Source: an uncultured Candidatus Peregrinibacteria bacterium (lineage in GTDB: Bacteria; Patescibacteriota; Gracilibacteria; Peribacterales; Peribacteraceae). From it: a stretch of 64,000 bases of DNA. The notes below the pieces were generated by a model that did no database searches, had not been told where the DNA came from, and worked only from the letters and a program-made list of their open reading frames with translations. Shown here in pieces: positions 33,289 to 42,783 of the stretch (position 1 is its first letter; every line of letters begins with the position of its first letter). A program made the translations under genes and the position numbers. Location: positions 58,543-122,542 of the forward strand of contig CAINVY010000003.1 of the NCBI GenBank assembly GCA_903854335.1. Direction: 5' to 3'.

Positions 33289-34731
33289 TTATTTTATCAA
33301 GTGCAGAATATCGTCCGCGCTCATGGTTCCCGTGACCGCGTAGCTCGGCATACTGAGGAATTGGCTGCGATTAACCTGCTTGTCGGGAATGTTACCGATG
33401 CCGAAGAGATACCCCGCATCCGAAGCCACCTGCGCCACACGATCGTTCACTCCGCCCTGCGGATAGTCGATCACGAAGACGGGCTTCGCCGTCATATCCT
33501 CGAGAAGTTTGCGACTCTCCTGCACTTCCAATGTGACCTGCGCATCCGTCAACGCCCGCAGATCCTCGCCCGAATGTCCTCCCGACTGCACATCGAATCC
33601 GTTGGCGATGACCGTGAGAAGCGTCTTCTGCGTGATGCCGGAGATGCCGACATTCTTGGTCTGAATGAAGAAGGTTGCCGATACTCCCGCCGCGTTCAGA
33701 TCGTCGGAAACCTGCCTAATATTTTCCGCAGTCACCCCCTCGATCGCAAGGACCACGGCGTGAGAAGAGAGCGCCCCCTCTTGAATCACGATCTGCCGCA
33801 GGTCGCTCATGCGCAGGAACGTGAGCCCCGCCTGTTTCAAGCTCTGCACTTGTCCCGGCAAATTCTTCAATACATCACTCTGGCTGACATCGAATTGAAG
33901 GATCGGCAGCGTGAATTTGTCCTGCCGCACGATGAATGTCGGCAAGAACGCCACAAGGTAATCCATGGATACATACGCTTCCTTTCCCTGGAATGAAATA
34001 CGCGCCCACCCCTTATCAATGGAGAGCGGATGGAGGAACGTCAAATTGGGGATCTCGCCCAGTTTCAAACTTTTGGGGTCTGCCTTCTGGCGAACATTCA
34101 CGTGCGCGAAGTGCACGTAGTAGAGATTCGCGTACGCTTTCTTCTCATCCGAAAGTCGATCATCCGTAGTAAGTCTTCCCAAATACGTAATGGCGACATA
34201 GCCGGTTTTCCCGTCTTGCATCTGTACTTTCGCCCATCCCGCATTCACGAACTCCAACACCGTTACCGCATCGCCGCGATTAAATCGACCGAGATACTTC
34301 CCCGAGACACTCGGCGTGGATCGCACATTGAGAAACGAATTCGTGACACGGTAGACGTTCCCCTGATCTACCGCTGCGCTCGTGCGCAAAGCCTGGTACT
34401 GCTTCACCATGGAAAGATCGAGCACTGGAGGCACCTGTGTTCCACTCCCGGCCGTCCCCAAAGGCGCGAGAGAGGAAGACGTTGCCGTGCTTCCGCTGGA
34501 AGTTCCAAGCCCCTGTGATGCCAGACGCTGGAAGCGAGCGATGTCCTGCTCTGTAAAGGTGAGATCATTCGCGTTCGCACCGGAAGCCGTTGGTGCGGGC
34601 TTCGACGGTGCGGGAGTGCATCCCGCGAAAAGAATGCCGAACGAGGCAACGATCAGGAACGCTACGAGAGGCGCAACGAACGAAGCACGATTGCGTCTGG
34701 GAGCGGGACGGCGGGAACGGTAGCGAACCAT
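33289..34731 (-). CDS. SH3b and polysaccharide deacetylase-like lipoprotein
   Basis: A 480-residue exported protein: basic N-terminus, hydrophobic signal ending in a lipobox (ILFAGC), a Ser/Ala/Gly linker, two bacterial SH3 domains (VTNSFLNVRSTPSVSGKYLGRF and VHFAHVNVRQKADPKSLKLGE, residues about 125-275), and a C-terminal NodB-like region (HAVVLAIEGVTAENIRQVSDDLNAAGVSATFFI, ANGFDVQSGGHSGEDLRAL, FVIDYPQGGVNDRV). The usual TFDD Asp is replaced by LAIEG, so catalysis is uncertain. It probably binds peptidoglycan. Confidence 0.75.
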   Translation of the reverse strand: MVRYRSRRPAPRRNRASFVAPLVAFLIVASFGILFAGCTPAPSKPAPTASGANANDLTFTEQDIARFQRLASQGLGTSSGSTATSSSLAPLGTAGSGTQVPPVLDLSMVKQYQALRTSAAVDQGNVYRVTNSFLNVRSTPSVSGKYLGRFNRGDAVTVLEFVNAGWAKVQMQDGKTGYVAITYLGRLTTDDRLSDEKKAYANLYYVHFAHVNVRQKADPKSLKLGEIPNLTFLHPLSIDKGWARISFQGKEAYVSMDYLVAFLPTFIVRQDKFTLPILQFDVSQSDVLKNLPGQVQSLKQAGLTFLRMSDLRQIVIQEGALSSHAVVLAIEGVTAENIRQVSDDLNAAGVSATFFIQTKNVGISGITQKTLLTVIANGFDVQSGGHSGEDLRALTDAQVTLEVQESRKLLEDMTAKPVFVIDYPQGGVNDRVAQVASDAGYLFGIGNIPDKQVNRSQFLSMPSYAVTGTMSADDILHLIK

Positions 34732-34766
34732 GAGAAAGTGGGGAAAAATGGGAACGGGAAAGAGAA

Positions 34767-36473
34767 TTACATGCGATCGGGAAGGCGCAGGGTCAGAAGT
34801 TCGGCGCCTGTGCGCAGCACTTCCGCCATTTCCTGCGTGAGCGTGAGCCGAAAGTTCCTCTGTTCCTCCTCGGCTTTGAGAATGGGTTCTTTGTTGTAGA
34901 AGGCGTTGAAGTCCTGGCAGAGCTGGAAGAGATAGTTCGCAAGTTTGTGGGGCATGCGCGTCTCGCGCGCATCGTCGAGAACCGATGGAAACAGAAGAAG
35001 CGTCTTCAAGAGGAGACGCTCGGTCTCCGCCAGAACCGCGATATCGTCGGGGAACGCTCGACGCTCAGTCGCATCCGCCTTGCGCAGAACGGAACACGCT
35101 CGCGCATGCGTGTACTGCAAGTAGGGAGCGCTGTTGCCCTCGAAGCTCAGAAACTTCTCCCAATCGAACACCATATCCATCTTCCGATTCTGGCTTAGAA
35201 TGCCGTACGCCACGGCACCGACGCCCATCATTTCAGCGAGCGCTGTCTCGTCGTCCGTCTGGATCGACTCTCGGTGCTCCGCAATCACCTTCCCCGCGCG
35301 CGTCACCGCCTCATCGAGCACCTCCTCCAATTTGAGGATGTTGCCCTTGCGCGTGCTCATCTGGCGATCGACGAAACTCATCCGTCCGAAGATTACGTGC
35401 TCCATCACCGGAAGCTCCCACTTCAGAAGCTTGAGCGTGGCGAAGAGCTGCTGAAAGTACTGCTGTTGCGCGACATCGACGACGTACAGAATCTCGATGG
35501 GATGCCATGTATCGATGCGGTAGCGGGCAGTGGCAAGATCGCGCGTGAAGTAGATCGTCGAGCCATCCGCCTTGAGCACGATCGCCGGAGGGAGATTCGT
35601 CTCCTCGGGAAATTCCACGATGAGTGCTCCTTCTTTGCCGACCGTGAACAACTTTTTCTTCTTCCCCTCCTCCAGAATCGGAGCCATTTTATCTTCGTAG
35701 AAGCTTTCCCCTTGAATCAGGTCGAAGCTCACATGCAATCGCTCGTAGGGACGCTGCATGGATTGCATCGTGATGTTGACGACCGTCTGCCAGAACGCCC
35801 GAAGATCCTTTTGCCCCTGCTCAAGATTGCGAAACGCTTCTCTCGCCGCATCCTCCAACGTGGAATCCTTCTCCGCTTCCTCGTGAAACTTCACATAGAG
35901 TGCGAGGAGCTCATCGAGCGAATACTGATCAATGGGCTTCGTTCCCCAACGATCGAACGCAATCGCGAGTTTCCCGAATTGCGTCCCCCAATCTCCAATG
36001 TGGTTCACTCCAACCACCGTGAAACCGGCATTCCTATTGATATTCGCAATTGCCTGCCCGACGATGGTACTGAGGAGATGGTGCACGCCGAGCGGTTTTG
36101 CAATATTGGGATGTGAGTAATCGATGACGATCTTCTGTTCCTTCTTCTTCTGCTCCGTAAGTTTCTTCGCCTGCGCCTCTCTGGAGGAAAGCAATTCCTG
36201 CAGGAGAGCTGCAGGTTTCAAATACACGTTCACATAACCGGCTCCTGCGACCTCAGCATGCTCGACTTCCGAAAGCCCCGACAGCTTTTCCGCAAGAGCT
36301 TGCGCGATTTCTTGAGGATTCTTCCCGAGTTTCTTTGCCAGAGAGAGCGCAATGCTCGTTGAAGCATCGCCCCGCATTGACTCTCTTGGAGAAAGCCACG
36401 CGATTTCGATGTCGCGAACTCCATACGTTTTCTGGAGAATTTCCTGTGCCCGCACTGTAAGAAATCCAAACAT
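34767..36473 (-). CDS. argS: Arginyl-tRNA synthetase
   Basis: Charges tRNA-Arg. The 568-residue protein begins with the Arg-N domain, has the class I motif region VIDYSHPNIAKPLGVHHL (HIGH equivalent), GDWGTQFGKLA, YFTRDLATARYR, the KMSKS-like QMSTRKGNILKLEE and ends with LTLRLPDRM as in the family. Start at ATG 36473 fits the family; the longer frame would add 19 unlikely residues. No Shine-Dalgarno sequence. Confidence 0.95.
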   Translation of the reverse strand: MFGFLTVRAQEILQKTYGVRDIEIAWLSPRESMRGDASTSIALSLAKKLGKNPQEIAQALAEKLSGLSEVEHAEVAGAGYVNVYLKPAALLQELLSSREAQAKKLTEQKKKEQKIVIDYSHPNIAKPLGVHHLLSTIVGQAIANINRNAGFTVVGVNHIGDWGTQFGKLAIAFDRWGTKPIDQYSLDELLALYVKFHEEAEKDSTLEDAAREAFRNLEQGQKDLRAFWQTVVNITMQSMQRPYERLHVSFDLIQGESFYEDKMAPILEEGKKKKLFTVGKEGALIVEFPEETNLPPAIVLKADGSTIYFTRDLATARYRIDTWHPIEILYVVDVAQQQYFQQLFATLKLLKWELPVMEHVIFGRMSFVDRQMSTRKGNILKLEEVLDEAVTRAGKVIAEHRESIQTDDETALAEMMGVGAVAYGILSQNRKMDMVFDWEKFLSFEGNSAPYLQYTHARACSVLRKADATERRAFPDDIAVLAETERLLLKTLLLFPSVLDDARETRMPHKLANYLFQLCQDFNAFYNKEPILKAEEEQRNFRLTLTQEMAEVLRTGAELLTLRLPDRM

Positions 36474-36572
36474 TTTGTTAAGGCTGTTTTCCCCTCGTTG
36501 AACAAAAGTGATACTCAGGGAATACCGCAAAATCTAGCACTTGCACCCATCTTTGCTACTTGAAACAATAAT

Positions 36573-36767
36573 TTGCTCTTGCACACAGAATGTCCTCATT
36601 GTTTGGACACTTTTTGTGTGCACGAACGTGCACCACTTTTCAAGAACAAAAAATCTGCGCTTGAAGCAATTGGTTACTCGACAAGTGAGTACGAATTTGA
36701 TCCGAAAGAATTCAATTTGTTTTTCTGGAAATTAACCTCTCCTTGTAAAATTTTGCGGCAACGTTAG
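36573..36767 (+). CDS. Possible small zinc-binding-like peptide
   Basis: A 64-codon frame from TTG 36573 with a CPHC pair (HTECPHCLDTFCVHERAP) and a charged middle (KNKKSALEAIGYSTSEYEFDPKEF). Codon composition looks plausible but the region is AT-rich, the start is a TTG without Shine-Dalgarno or well-placed -10, and it overlaps the argS promoter region. It may be a remnant. Low confidence. Confidence 0.25.
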   Translation: MLLHTECPHCLDTFCVHERAPLFKNKKSALEAIGYSTSEYEFDPKEFNLFFWKLTSPCKILRQR

Positions 36768-36777
36768 AATCCGATCG

Positions 36778-37578
36778 ATGCGCAAACACTCCATCCGGGC
36801 AGGAAGTCTCCTTGTTGCTTGTTTCTGCGTCTCTTCCTGCGGAGCATCACATACCGCTTCCGTCCCAGCAACAGCAACAGGCAACGTCATTGTTCAAGGG
36901 GCACCTCGCCCAAGTGCTGCGCTTGGGCTCTTCGTTTCCACGTACCTCGGAGGTGGAGACTCGCCTCTGAGCACTTCCGCCCTCAAAGGCATCGCATCGC
37001 AGGTGAAGCTCCATACCGAATTGAACCCACTGGCGAGTACAGACACATATTCCCTGCTCAAGGAGTTCGGTTCCATTCTGCAAATCAACATTCCCGATCT
37101 TCTCAACCGTTCCTCGGATCGGCCCACGACCCTCACGCAATATACGGACGGACTCAAGAACATCACGGAGCGAGCGAAACGAACCGAGACGGACCTGAGC
37201 AAGCACGCCGACACGTTGAATACCGATTCCCGCACCGCACAGAAGACCCTCTCGGATATTCGCAAACGCCTCAACGATGCAAAAGTGAAGAATGATTTCG
37301 CGACATCGGGATCGCTGCAGAAAGATCTCGTCGATGCACAGACAAACGTGGCTCAGATCAATGCCCAGCAACAAGAAACCCGAGACACGCTGACAACGTA
37401 CAAAAACCTGGCCACCATCGCCGATGAGCGCATCAAGGCTATAGAGGAGAACCGCGAGGCGCTGATTTCCGGTTTGAAAGTCGTGGATATTCCCGGCATC
37501 GACAGTCTCGGCATTCTTCAGGGGGGATCAAGCAAGCCAGGCGGAACATCGATCTACCAGCTGCCGCCGAGTCTGTGA
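36778..37578 (+). CDS. Coiled-coil lipoprotein next to virB4
   Basis: A 266-residue lipoprotein: signal with lipobox (VACFCVSSCG), a short N-terminal domain, and a long coiled coil (residues about 120-235: LKNITERAKRTETDLSKHAD, TAQKTLSDIRKRLNDAK, TNVAQINAQQQETRD). The position directly before virB4 suggests an envelope-spanning T4SS accessory, but this is inference. TAGAAT (36765-36770) ends 7 nt before the ATG, with TTGTAA as -35. Confidence 0.6.
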   Translation: MRKHSIRAGSLLVACFCVSSCGASHTASVPATATGNVIVQGAPRPSAALGLFVSTYLGGGDSPLSTSALKGIASQVKLHTELNPLASTDTYSLLKEFGSILQINIPDLLNRSSDRPTTLTQYTDGLKNITERAKRTETDLSKHADTLNTDSRTAQKTLSDIRKRLNDAKVKNDFATSGSLQKDLVDAQTNVAQINAQQQETRDTLTTYKNLATIADERIKAIEENREALISGLKVVDIPGIDSLGILQGGSSKPGGTSIYQLPPSL

Positions 37579-37634
37579 GAATTTTCCACCGATGAATTCG
37601 ATCCTATTGCCGGATTTCACGTCCCCTGGAGCGA

Positions 37635-37663
37635 TTGATGAGTCTCCGATTTTGTGCTATACT
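37635..37663 (+). promoter_or_regulatory. virB4 promoter
   Basis: TTGATG (37635-37640), 17 nt, TATACT (37658-37663). The ATG at 37665 would lie upstream of the predicted transcript start, so the GTG at 37686 is the likely virB4 start. Confidence 0.65.
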
Positions 37664-37685
37664 AATGAGAATTCATCGAACCTCC

Positions 37686-39803
37686 GTGACCAACACACCC
37701 TCCATCATCAAGGCCTCGCATCCCTCTCCTCTCCTCGTCGCGATCGACGATCTGCTGGGTCTTCATGGACAGGCCGAGAAAGCGCTGACGAAAGATCTGG
37801 AGGGGGAGACGCTGACGCCGGCCGATCGTGAATCCATCAAGCACTACGAGGAAGGTCTGCAGAAAATCCTCGATATCATCGCGCCTTCGTCGATGGAAAT
37901 CCGCAACACGGAGATCCTTCTCAATGATCAGTTCTCGCGGACGCTCTACGTGTACAACTGGCCGAACTACATCTTCCCCAACTGGCTCTCGCAACTCGTG
38001 AATACCGATGCGCAGATGGAAATCTCGCAGTTCATCTACCCCTCGAGCAACAAGGCAATCATGAAGATGCTCCGCAAGAAGGTCGTGGAACTACGTTCGT
38101 CCATCCGGATGCTCGAGCAACGCGGTATCGTTCGCGACCCCGCTCTGGAAGCGGCGTTGCAGGACGCCGAGGAGCTCCGCGATCTGTTGACGAGAGGGCG
38201 TGAGAAGCTTTTCCAGCTCGGCATGTATGTGACGATCTATGCGGAAGACGAGGAAAAATTGAAGAAACTCCAGACCGACATCGAATCGATGCTCGGCGGA
38301 AAACTCGTACTGACGCGTCCGGCGTACTTCCAGATGGAACACGCCTTCACATCCACGCTCCCGCTCTGCTTAGACGAGCTGGAAATCAATCGCAACATGA
38401 ACACGTCGCCGCTGGCGACGAGCTTCCCCTTCTCCAGCTCCGACCTTACGAGCGACCACGGCATCCTCTACGGCATCAACCGGCACAACGAAAGCCTCGT
38501 CATCTTCGACCGCTTCGATCTGCCGAATGCCAACGCGAACGTCTTCGCCATCTCGGGCGCGGGAAAATCGTTCGCGGTGAAGCTCGAAATCCTGCGGTCG
38601 CTCATGCTCGACACCGAAGTGCTCGTGATCGACCCGGAGAACGAATACGTCGATCTCTGCAAAACCGTCGGCGGATCATTCATCCCCCTCTCACTCCAAA
38701 GCTCGCTGCACTTGAATCCCTTCGATCTGCCGCGTGCCGTGCGCGGAGACGAGGCGGAGACGGGCGAAGTGCTGAGGGCCGCCACCATCAACCTCCACGG
38801 CCTCTTCAAGCTCATGCTCGGGAGTCTCACGCCGGCGGAGGACGGCGTCTTGGACAAAGCGATCATCGATACCTACGCGCTCAAAGGCATCGCCCTCACG
38901 ACACCCGATCCCGGATCCATCGAACCGCCCACCCTCCACGATCTCGTGGACGTGCTCATGACGACGGACGGCGGCGAAAACATGGCGAAAGTGCTCCAGA
39001 AGTACACGAGCGGAAGCTACGCGGGCATCTTCGACCGCCCGACGAACGTGAAATTGGAGAATCAACTCGTCGTCTTTCAGATCCGCGATCTCGAGGAACA
39101 GCTCCGCCCGATCGCAATCTACATCGTGCTGAACTTCCTTTGGAACAAAGTGCGCAGCGAACTCAAGAAGCGCTTCCTCGTCATCGATGAAGCGTGGAAC
39201 CTTATGCAACACGAGGATTCCGCGCGCTTCCTCTTCGGCATCGTCAAGCGGGCACGCAAGTACTTCCTCGGCATCACGACGATCACGCAGGACATCGAAG
39301 ACTTCGTGAACTCGCCCTACGGCAGGCCGATCATCACGAACTCGTCGCTGCAAATCCTGCTGCGCCAATCCCCCACCGCCATCGACAACCTCCAGAAGCT
39401 CTTCTACCTCACGGACGGCGAGAAGTACGTGCTCCTCAATTCCGGCATCGGCCAGGGGATCTTCTTCGCCTCGAATAAGCACGTTGCAATCGAGATCATC
39501 GCGAGTCCTTCGGAGGCTGCGGTCATCACGACGAAACCGGAGGAGATTCTCGCGAAACGCGCGGAGGAAGCAATCATCGAACGCAAGAAAGTGATCGAAG
39601 CCCGCAAGCAGGGCGTCGATGCGCAGAATGTGAATTTGCCGCTGCCACAGGTCCAGCCCGCTCTTCAGGAACCCGTTGCCGTTCCCGCTGCCGCCACCGA
39701 TCAAGCTGCCACCCCTGAGAATCCGGCGCCGACAGAACAAACTCCACCCTCGCCCGCAGCACCGACCCAAGCCACACCGCCGACGACATCGCAGCCTCAG
39801 TGA
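37686..39803 (+). CDS. virB4: VirB4/TraC-type T4SS ATPase
   Basis: A hexameric ATPase powering type IV secretion or pilus assembly, about 705 residues: an N-terminal VirB4 domain (EILLNDQFSRTLYVYNWPNY, MEISQFIYPS), the ATPase domain with Walker A VFAISGAGKSFAVKLE, LVIDPENEYVDLC, Walker B RFLVIDEAWNLMQHED, and ITQDIEDFVNSPYGRPI (C-terminal lobe). The last 75 residues form a Pro/Ala/Thr/Gln-rich tail. Start GTG 37686 from promoter position. It works with VirB2-like pilins at 4629 and 44403-45792; VirB8/B9/B10 are not seen. Confidence 0.92.
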   Translation: MTNTPSIIKASHPSPLLVAIDDLLGLHGQAEKALTKDLEGETLTPADRESIKHYEEGLQKILDIIAPSSMEIRNTEILLNDQFSRTLYVYNWPNYIFPNWLSQLVNTDAQMEISQFIYPSSNKAIMKMLRKKVVELRSSIRMLEQRGIVRDPALEAALQDAEELRDLLTRGREKLFQLGMYVTIYAEDEEKLKKLQTDIESMLGGKLVLTRPAYFQMEHAFTSTLPLCLDELEINRNMNTSPLATSFPFSSSDLTSDHGILYGINRHNESLVIFDRFDLPNANANVFAISGAGKSFAVKLEILRSLMLDTEVLVIDPENEYVDLCKTVGGSFIPLSLQSSLHLNPFDLPRAVRGDEAETGEVLRAATINLHGLFKLMLGSLTPAEDGVLDKAIIDTYALKGIALTTPDPGSIEPPTLHDLVDVLMTTDGGENMAKVLQKYTSGSYAGIFDRPTNVKLENQLVVFQIRDLEEQLRPIAIYIVLNFLWNKVRSELKKRFLVIDEAWNLMQHEDSARFLFGIVKRARKYFLGITTITQDIEDFVNSPYGRPIITNSSLQILLRQSPTAIDNLQKLFYLTDGEKYVLLNSGIGQGIFFASNKHVAIEIIASPSEAAVITTKPEEILAKRAEEAIIERKKVIEARKQGVDAQNVNLPLPQVQPALQEPVAVPAAATDQAATPENPAPTEQTPPSPAAPTQATPPTTSQPQ

Positions 39804-40834
39804 GACGAGACATCCGTCGCCTGTTCCGGATTGTTCGAAGCACCTTCGTCCACCACCTTCCAGCGCATCTCGGGCTTGAGCTTGCCCGTAAGCGCGAAGC
39901 CTGCCGCTTTGCGGTGGCCGCCGCCGCTGAATTTGCCCGCCATGGCGGAAACATCCACATCATCCCGCAGCGTGCGGAGCGACCCCTTCACCTTTCCCTG
40001 GCGCTCGGAAAGGATGAGCGAAAAGCGCATGCCGGGGACGGCGTTCACGTAATCGATGGCGCCCGTCAGCGCGGAGTACGGAGCACCGGTCGCTCGAAAA
40101 TCCCCTTCCGTCACGGCGGAGATCGCGCCGCCTTCCTCCGTCACCGTGACTTTCTCCATCACCCTTCCCCACAGACGCAACGTCGAGAGATCGGCAGTGC
40201 GGTACACGGCAGTCACGATGTGCTGACGCCTCGCGCCTTGGCGCAGAAGATAGGCAACCGTGCGATAGACACGGGCATTCGTATTACTGTGGAGCAAGCC
40301 TCCGGTGTCTGTGTAGACGCCCGTGAGAAGGCAGGTGGCGATTTCTGCATCGATCGTCCAGTGAAGGAGCTCCGCCAGACGGGCGACGACCTCGCAGCTG
40401 GAGCAGAAATCCGATACGACGAGATTGATGGTCCCGTAGCGGGGATTGTCGGGGTGGTGATCAATGTTAATCGTCCGGATGGAACCGTCAAAGAGTCGCG
40501 TGTGCGAGCGATCAAGTCCCGTAAGCTTCGGCTCGGCGATATCGAGAAAGACGATGACATCATCACTGCGCATCGCGTCCGGCCCCTCCCCGGGAGGAAG
40601 CGGAACCGGCGTCACACGCAGCGCGGCGGGAAGGAAATGGAACTGTTCGGGAATGGGGTCGACGCAGTGAAATGAAACCGTCGCCGTGGGGAAGGCATGC
40701 TCGAAGAGCAACCCGCTGCCAAGCAACGCGCCGATGGCATCACCGTCGGGATTGCGATGGCAGATGCAACGGATGTGCCGTGCATGCGAGAGGAGGTCGT
40801 AAGCAGCCGTCGCGTCTGCATTGGTGATCGACAT
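39797..40834 (-). CDS. nrnA: DHH-family NrnA-like phosphoesterase
   Basis: Oligoribonuclease/pAp phosphatase family (DHH-DHHA1), 345 residues: RCICHRNPDGDAIGALLGSG, VIVFLDIAE, TINIDHHPDN, VYTDTGGLLHSNTN, and C-terminal SAMAGKFSGGGHRKAAGFAL. It degrades nanoRNA and dephosphorylates pAp. TACAAT lies 14 nt before the ATG at 40834. rbfA lies upstream on the same strand, the common rbfA-nrnA order. Confidence 0.9.
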   Translation of the reverse strand: MSITNADATAAYDLLSHARHIRCICHRNPDGDAIGALLGSGLLFEHAFPTATVSFHCVDPIPEQFHFLPAALRVTPVPLPPGEGPDAMRSDDVIVFLDIAEPKLTGLDRSHTRLFDGSIRTINIDHHPDNPRYGTINLVVSDFCSSCEVVARLAELLHWTIDAEIATCLLTGVYTDTGGLLHSNTNARVYRTVAYLLRQGARRQHIVTAVYRTADLSTLRLWGRVMEKVTVTEEGGAISAVTEGDFRATGAPYSALTGAIDYVNAVPGMRFSLILSERQGKVKGSLRTLRDDVDVSAMAGKFSGGGHRKAAGFALTGKLKPEMRWKVVDEGASNNPEQATDVSSH

Positions 40835-40925
40835 GAGAGGAATAAGACATTGTACAGCAACTGCTGTACGCGCGGAAGAAAATGGACGGGAGTGTACGTG
40901 GCGTCCATCTCTCTGAGCAACGCAC

Positions 40926-41294
40926 TTAGTCTTGCGCCTCCTGCGAAGTATCTCCTGGATGCTTTTGTTCTTCCTCACGAAGGAGTTGATCGATGCGATC
41001 GCCACGAATCGCGCGCTGATCCATCGTGAATCGTATCGTGGGAACGCGTCGTAGATGCAACGAACTCAGCAGCGCCCTCAGCTCTCTCTTCCTTCCATCC
41101 AGAAAGGCCAACGCCTCATCCGGATGTGAGAGCGCACTCAGGTAAATCGTCACGACGGAATATTCCGGCGACACGGTTACCTCCGTGATGGAAACGATGC
41201 CGCATTCCTGCGGACACTCCCGTATCACGGGAGCGAGCTTCGCGCGAATGACGGAAGCGAGCATGGCCGGGCGTCTCAATTGCGAACGATCCAT
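40926..41294 (-). CDS. rbfA: Ribosome-binding factor A
   Basis: Aids 30S maturation at 16S helix 1. The 122-residue KH-like protein shows SVIRAKLAPVIRE, IVSITEVTVSPEYSVVTIYLS, RKRELRALLSSLHLRRVPTIRFTMD. It precedes nrnA by 91 nt and is divergent from fmt with 23 nt between starts, so the two promoters overlap. Confidence 0.9.
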   Translation of the reverse strand: MDRSQLRRPAMLASVIRAKLAPVIRECPQECGIVSITEVTVSPEYSVVTIYLSALSHPDEALAFLDGRKRELRALLSSLHLRRVPTIRFTMDQRAIRGDRIDQLLREEEQKHPGDTSQEAQD

Positions 41295-41317
41295 AGGAGA
41301 CTGCTACACTAGCACAG

Positions 41318-42187
41318 ATGCAGCGCTCCAAGGTCTCCATTCTCTTCCTCGGAACATCACCCTTCGCCGTTGCCTGCCTGCGTGCCCTTGCACAGGACGA
41401 TCGATTTTCCGTGCTGCACGTCGTGACGCAACCCGACAAACCCTCGGGACGAAAGCAAATACTGACTCCCCCGCCCGTCAAAACGGAAGCGGAAAGACTC
41501 GGCTTGCCGATCGCACAACCGCAGAGCATCCGAAATGGATTCTCCGCACTCTCGCTCCCGCGATCAGATTTCCTCGTCACCGTGAGCTACGGACAGATCC
41601 TCTCGCAGGAAATTCTCGACTTCGCCACGATCGCCCCTCTCAATGTGCACGCGTCGCTCCTGCCGCGCTGGCGGGGCGCCTCGCCCATCCAGAACGCCAT
41701 CCTCGCAGGCGATGACGAGACCGGGGTCACCATTCAGAGAATGGCGAAGGATCTCGACGCGGGGCCGATCTACGCTCTGGAAAAGACGACCATTGCTGCG
41801 CGCGAAACATCGGTCTCGCTGCACGACCGACTGAAGGACATCGGCTCGCGCCTTCTGATCGCAACCCTCCTCGATCTCCCCGAAGCGAAGGAGCAGGAAG
41901 GATTGGTCGTCCTCTGCAGCAAATTCACCAAGCACGACGGCGACGTCGACGACACGCGCTTCACGGCCGAAGAGATCGACCGTCGCGTCCGCGCCCTCAA
42001 TCCATGGCCGGGCGTGACGCTCACGATGGAAGGCGTCAGTCTCAAGATCCTCGAAACCGCCCTCGTTGCCGACAGCGAAACGCATCCCCTGACTTGCAAA
42101 GGACAGACGCTCCTCCATCTGAAACGCGTCCTCCCCGCAAACGGTCGCCCGATGAGCGGCGCGGCATGGGCGAGAGGGAGGCGGTGA
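41318..42187 (+). CDS. fmt: Methionyl-tRNA formyltransferase
   Basis: Formylates initiator Met-tRNA. The 289-residue protein has LFLGTSPFAVACLRALA, VVTQPDKPSGR, SYGQILSQEIL, the catalytic block LNVHASLLPRWRGASPI (Asn-His), DDETGVTIQRMAKDLDAGPIY and a shorter C-terminal OB domain (RALNPWPGVTL). TACACT (41305-41310) ends 7 nt before the ATG. A structured repeat follows. Confidence 0.95.
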   Translation: MQRSKVSILFLGTSPFAVACLRALAQDDRFSVLHVVTQPDKPSGRKQILTPPPVKTEAERLGLPIAQPQSIRNGFSALSLPRSDFLVTVSYGQILSQEILDFATIAPLNVHASLLPRWRGASPIQNAILAGDDETGVTIQRMAKDLDAGPIYALEKTTIAARETSVSLHDRLKDIGSRLLIATLLDLPEAKEQEGLVVLCSKFTKHDGDVDDTRFTAEEIDRRVRALNPWPGVTLTMEGVSLKILETALVADSETHPLTCKGQTLLHLKRVLPANGRPMSGAAWARGRR

Positions 42188-42244
42188 AAAAGATAGTGAA
42201 TACAAAGAAAAAAAGAATCCAAGGATTATTTTGATTATCAATTA

Positions 42245-42351
42245 AACAACCATCCGAAGGAGCGGGTCTCGTGGGCCCCGCTCCTGAGGATACAACTAAG
42301 GAAAAGGAGAGCTCGTGAGAGGAAAACCGCTAGGTTTTTCTTTCACGCTTA
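42245..42351 (+). ncRNA. Structured element, copy 1 (candidate ncRNA)
   Basis: Hairpin 1: GGAGCGGG (42259-42266) pairs with CCCGCTCC (42277-42284). After a linker with CTAAGG comes hairpin 2: a 15-bp stem 42314-42328 with 42333-42347, loop GCTA. CTTA at its 3' end can pair with TAAG in the linker. Copy 2 at 46203-46310 preserves both stems through base changes. Plus-strand G-U pairs in stem 2 would be C-A mismatches on the other strand, so the plus strand is the likely transcript. It follows fmt and overlaps the stop of the DUF3276 gene. Confidence 0.6.
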
Positions 42352-42639
42352 AAGCTTCGTCTTCATCTCCTGAAATGCCTCGATGAATTTGTCGAGATCT
42401 TCGACATCGAACATGATCGTCGTCTTCTGACCGCCTCTCGACTTCTCCGAGACTTTGAAGAACTTGCCGTTCCCCGACTCCTTCAAGTCGATGTAGAACG
42501 TCCGCTGACGCGCATGGATCGTGACGGAATGGATATCCTGCGCGAACCGACCGTCCCGTTGCTGGGGTGATGCGGCCTTCGGTAACGCGCCGCCAAGCGC
42601 ATCGCCATCTTGAGACTGTGCTCCCGTGAGCTCCGACAT
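42349..42639 (-). CDS. DUF3276/PUR-family nucleic-acid-binding protein
   Basis: A 96-residue protein whose C-terminal half (DIHSVTIHARQRTFYIDLKESGNGKFFKVSEKS, TTIMFDVEDLDKFIEAFQEM) matches the PUR-alpha-like DUF3276 domain, which binds single-stranded nucleic acid. The N-terminus is a disordered Gly/Gln-rich linker. Start ATG 42639 chosen because TATGTT ends 7 nt before it; 42651 is an alternative. Its stop codon is inside the structured repeat. Confidence 0.8.
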   Translation of the reverse strand: MSELTGAQSQDGDALGGALPKAASPQQRDGRFAQDIHSVTIHARQRTFYIDLKESGNGKFFKVSEKSRGGQKTTIMFDVEDLDKFIEAFQEMKTKL

Positions 42640-42783
42640 GGGATCAAACATAGGTGATGGGAAAATGATGAATCGCTGCCTCCTTCTCCACTCCCCGCGC
42701 GAACGCCAAGGCCGGTTCGGAAGCGCCGGCATACTACCAAAGGTACGGCAGAGAGACAAACGATCGCCGCGAAAACTCCGCCG

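Noticed and set aside
38691..39770. Long open frame (359 codons) antisense to virB4
   Set aside because: Asp/Glu/Arg-rich translation typical of antisense shadows, no domain, and virB4 is well supported.
42284..42291. CTGAGGA in structured element copy 1 as a hammerhead ribozyme core
   Set aside because: Copy 2 lacks CTGANGA at the same place and the GAAA/cleavage-site elements are absent, so the core is not conserved.
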